Below, in pieces: positions 15,656 to 16,367 of a stretch of DNA of 16,367 nt (within the stretch, counting starts at the first letter, position 1; every line of letters begins with the position of its first letter). Under the pieces are notes generated by a model that searched no databases, was not told the origin of the DNA, and worked only from the letters and a program-made list of their open reading frames with translations. The position numbers and the translations under genes are program-made. Location: assembly GCA_937952455.1 (NCBI GenBank), contig CALFYU010000110.1, forward strand, positions 1-16,367, in the 5' to 3' direction. Source of the DNA: an uncultured Planctomycetaceae bacterium. Lineage in GTDB: Bacteria; Planctomycetota; Planctomycetia; Planctomycetales; Planctomycetaceae.

Positions 15656-15753
15656 GTAGGCGGTAGGCAGTAAGCAGAAAAGGGGGACGGATGAACCGTG
15701 CCGACTTGAACGGCGATCATCTGCCAACCCTACGGACTAAAGCCTAAAGCCTA
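15656..15753. repeat. Spaced inverted repeat between tRNA-Lys and tRNA-Ser
   Basis: The TAGGC-rich stretch at 15656-15675 (GTAGGCGGTAGGC and so on) is roughly complementary to the GCCTA-rich stretch at 15735-15753 (GCCTAAAGCCTAC), 59 bases apart. Each arm is itself a short tandem of a 6-7-base unit. It may be a mobile or expanding intergenic repeat, or a precursor hairpin. Confidence 0.6.
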
Positions 15754-15764
15754 CCCGCATCCAA

Positions 15765-15848
15765 GGAAGTCACCCGGCTGGATGAGGGGCCTGTCTTGAA
15801 AACAGGTGGCGGCCCTGCCGCTTGTGGGTTCGAGTCCCACGGCTTCCG
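15765..15848 (+). tRNA. tRNA-Ser (anticodon UGA)
   Basis: An 84-base class II tRNA. Acceptor GGAAGTC pairs with GGCTTCC, the anticodon stem CCTGT/ACAGG encloses CTTGAAA with anticodon TGA (15797-15799), the long variable arm has stem GCGGC/GCCGC, and the T arm is GTGGG-TTCGAGT-CCCAC. The discriminator is G, as in serine tRNAs. Only one base (A) seems to separate the acceptor from a CCC/GGG D stem, and there is no T8. No CCA is encoded. Confidence 0.9.
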
Positions 15849-15890
15849 CTTTGGAGTCATGAAACAACCTACTTGTATTGGAGGAAAACA

Positions 15891-16355
15891 ATGAAGACGG
15901 ACGTCTTAACGGCCTTCGACGAAATCGGCGCCAAGGCCGTCATCGAACAGCGCGGCCACGTATTCGAAATCGACGTTGTGGCCGACCAAGTTGCTGAGAT
16001 GTTCAAGCTAACCTATCCCTGGGCAGACACGATCATAGCCGACGTGCTCGACGTAAAACCTAAGCTGCGGCATCTGACTTTGGATGTCACGGGATGGCAA
16101 TTGCCGATCGCAGGTCGTTATCTGTGCGGCCACGATGAGCGACACTGGTTTGTAGCCGGCTTGCCGTTCCATTCGGGGACGGCGACGGTGCGGGGAGCGA
16201 TGGAGGCCCTTAAACCCTCGATTGTTCGACGCGAACAAAAGCGCAAGGGTGTCAAGCATCGTCGAAACCGCCGGAAGACGGCAGCATACGTCCGGCAGGG
16301 GGAATGGTTCTCGTTGCGACGGCCAAAGACGCACGTCGCGGCGCGGGCAACCTAG
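15891..16355 (+). CDS. Unrecognised protein with basic C-terminus, next to tRNA-Ser
   Basis: I do not recognise this 154-residue product. ATG 15891 has GGAGGA at 15880-15885, five bases upstream, and begins MKTDVLTAFDEIGAKAVIEQ; the same frame extended upstream would run into the tRNA, so the start is clear. The first 110 residues look like a mixed alpha/beta domain with aromatic and acidic patches (FEIDVVADQVAEMF, HLTLDVTGWQLPIAGRYLCG, HDERHWFVAGLPF). From about residue 115 it is strongly basic (RREQKRKGVKHRRNRRK) and ends in RQGEWFSLRRPK. The basic tail might bind nucleic acid; this is only an inference. The gene is complete and follows tRNA-Ser by 42 bases, a position often used by integrated elements, but no integrase is visible within the window. 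Confidence 0.7.
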   Translation: MKTDVLTAFDEIGAKAVIEQRGHVFEIDVVADQVAEMFKLTYPWADTIIADVLDVKPKLRHLTLDVTGWQLPIAGRYLCGHDERHWFVAGLPFHSGTATVRGAMEALKPSIVRREQKRKGVKHRRNRRKTAAYVRQGEWFSLRRPKTHVAARAT

Positions 16356-16367
16356 AACGGTAAGAGT

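Noticed and set aside
15388..15848. CRISPR-like array in the repeats around the tRNA genes
   Set aside because: Repeats are inverted pairs of different sequence, not regularly spaced direct copies, and no cas gene is present.

Overview
The window looks like chromosomal DNA of a Planctomycetes bacterium. The strongest evidence is a DUF1559 protein with a prepilin-type N-terminus (5826-6935) followed by a small transthyretin-like lipoprotein, a pairing that is abundant in that phylum. Moderately high GC content, GC-rich third codon positions and long intergenic gaps fit this. I cannot name the genus from sequence alone.

Layout. From 1 to 5453 there are mostly stress or envelope genes of modest size: a small basic membrane ORF (minus strand), a zinc-ribbon/PH-domain membrane protein, an AI-2E family permease whose reading frame is broken by one in-frame TAG, a DUF2383 four-helix-bundle protein, a 58-residue ORF, a long palindrome, a GlsB/YeaQ-type membrane protein, and a protein made of a coiled coil plus about fourteen Gly-Gly-x-Ala-x pentads. 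From 5454 to 8938 come the DUF1559 pseudopilin with a promoter candidate and a clear intrinsic terminator, a lipoprotein, and a minus-strand pair (secreted propeller-like protein, then DUF1653).

From 8939 to 15014 lies a DNA-damage module: an SRAP/YedK protein on the minus strand and, divergent from it, the mutasome cassette imuA-imuB-dnaE2. imuA and imuB overlap by 86 nt and imuB and dnaE2 are 2 nt apart, so the three are almost certainly co-transcribed from a strong promoter at 9686-9714. The 118-nt divergent region holds a perfect 7-bp dyad that may be an SOS operator. SRAP proteins cap abasic sites in single-stranded DNA; ImuA, ImuB and DnaE2 together carry out error-prone lesion bypass. 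The arrangement makes sense as one damage response.

From 15388 to the end there are three tRNA genes: Ile with a UAU anticodon (rare in bacteria), Lys(CUU) and Ser(UGA). They are separated by inverted repeats and followed by an unrecognised 154-residue gene with a very basic C-terminus. The Lys and Ser tRNAs both lack the near-universal T at position 8.

I did not find a clear, wholly new multi-gene system. The most unusual items are the amber-interrupted permease with a degenerate B12-type domain, the pentad-repeat protein, the palindrome at 4587-4668, and the tRNA cluster.
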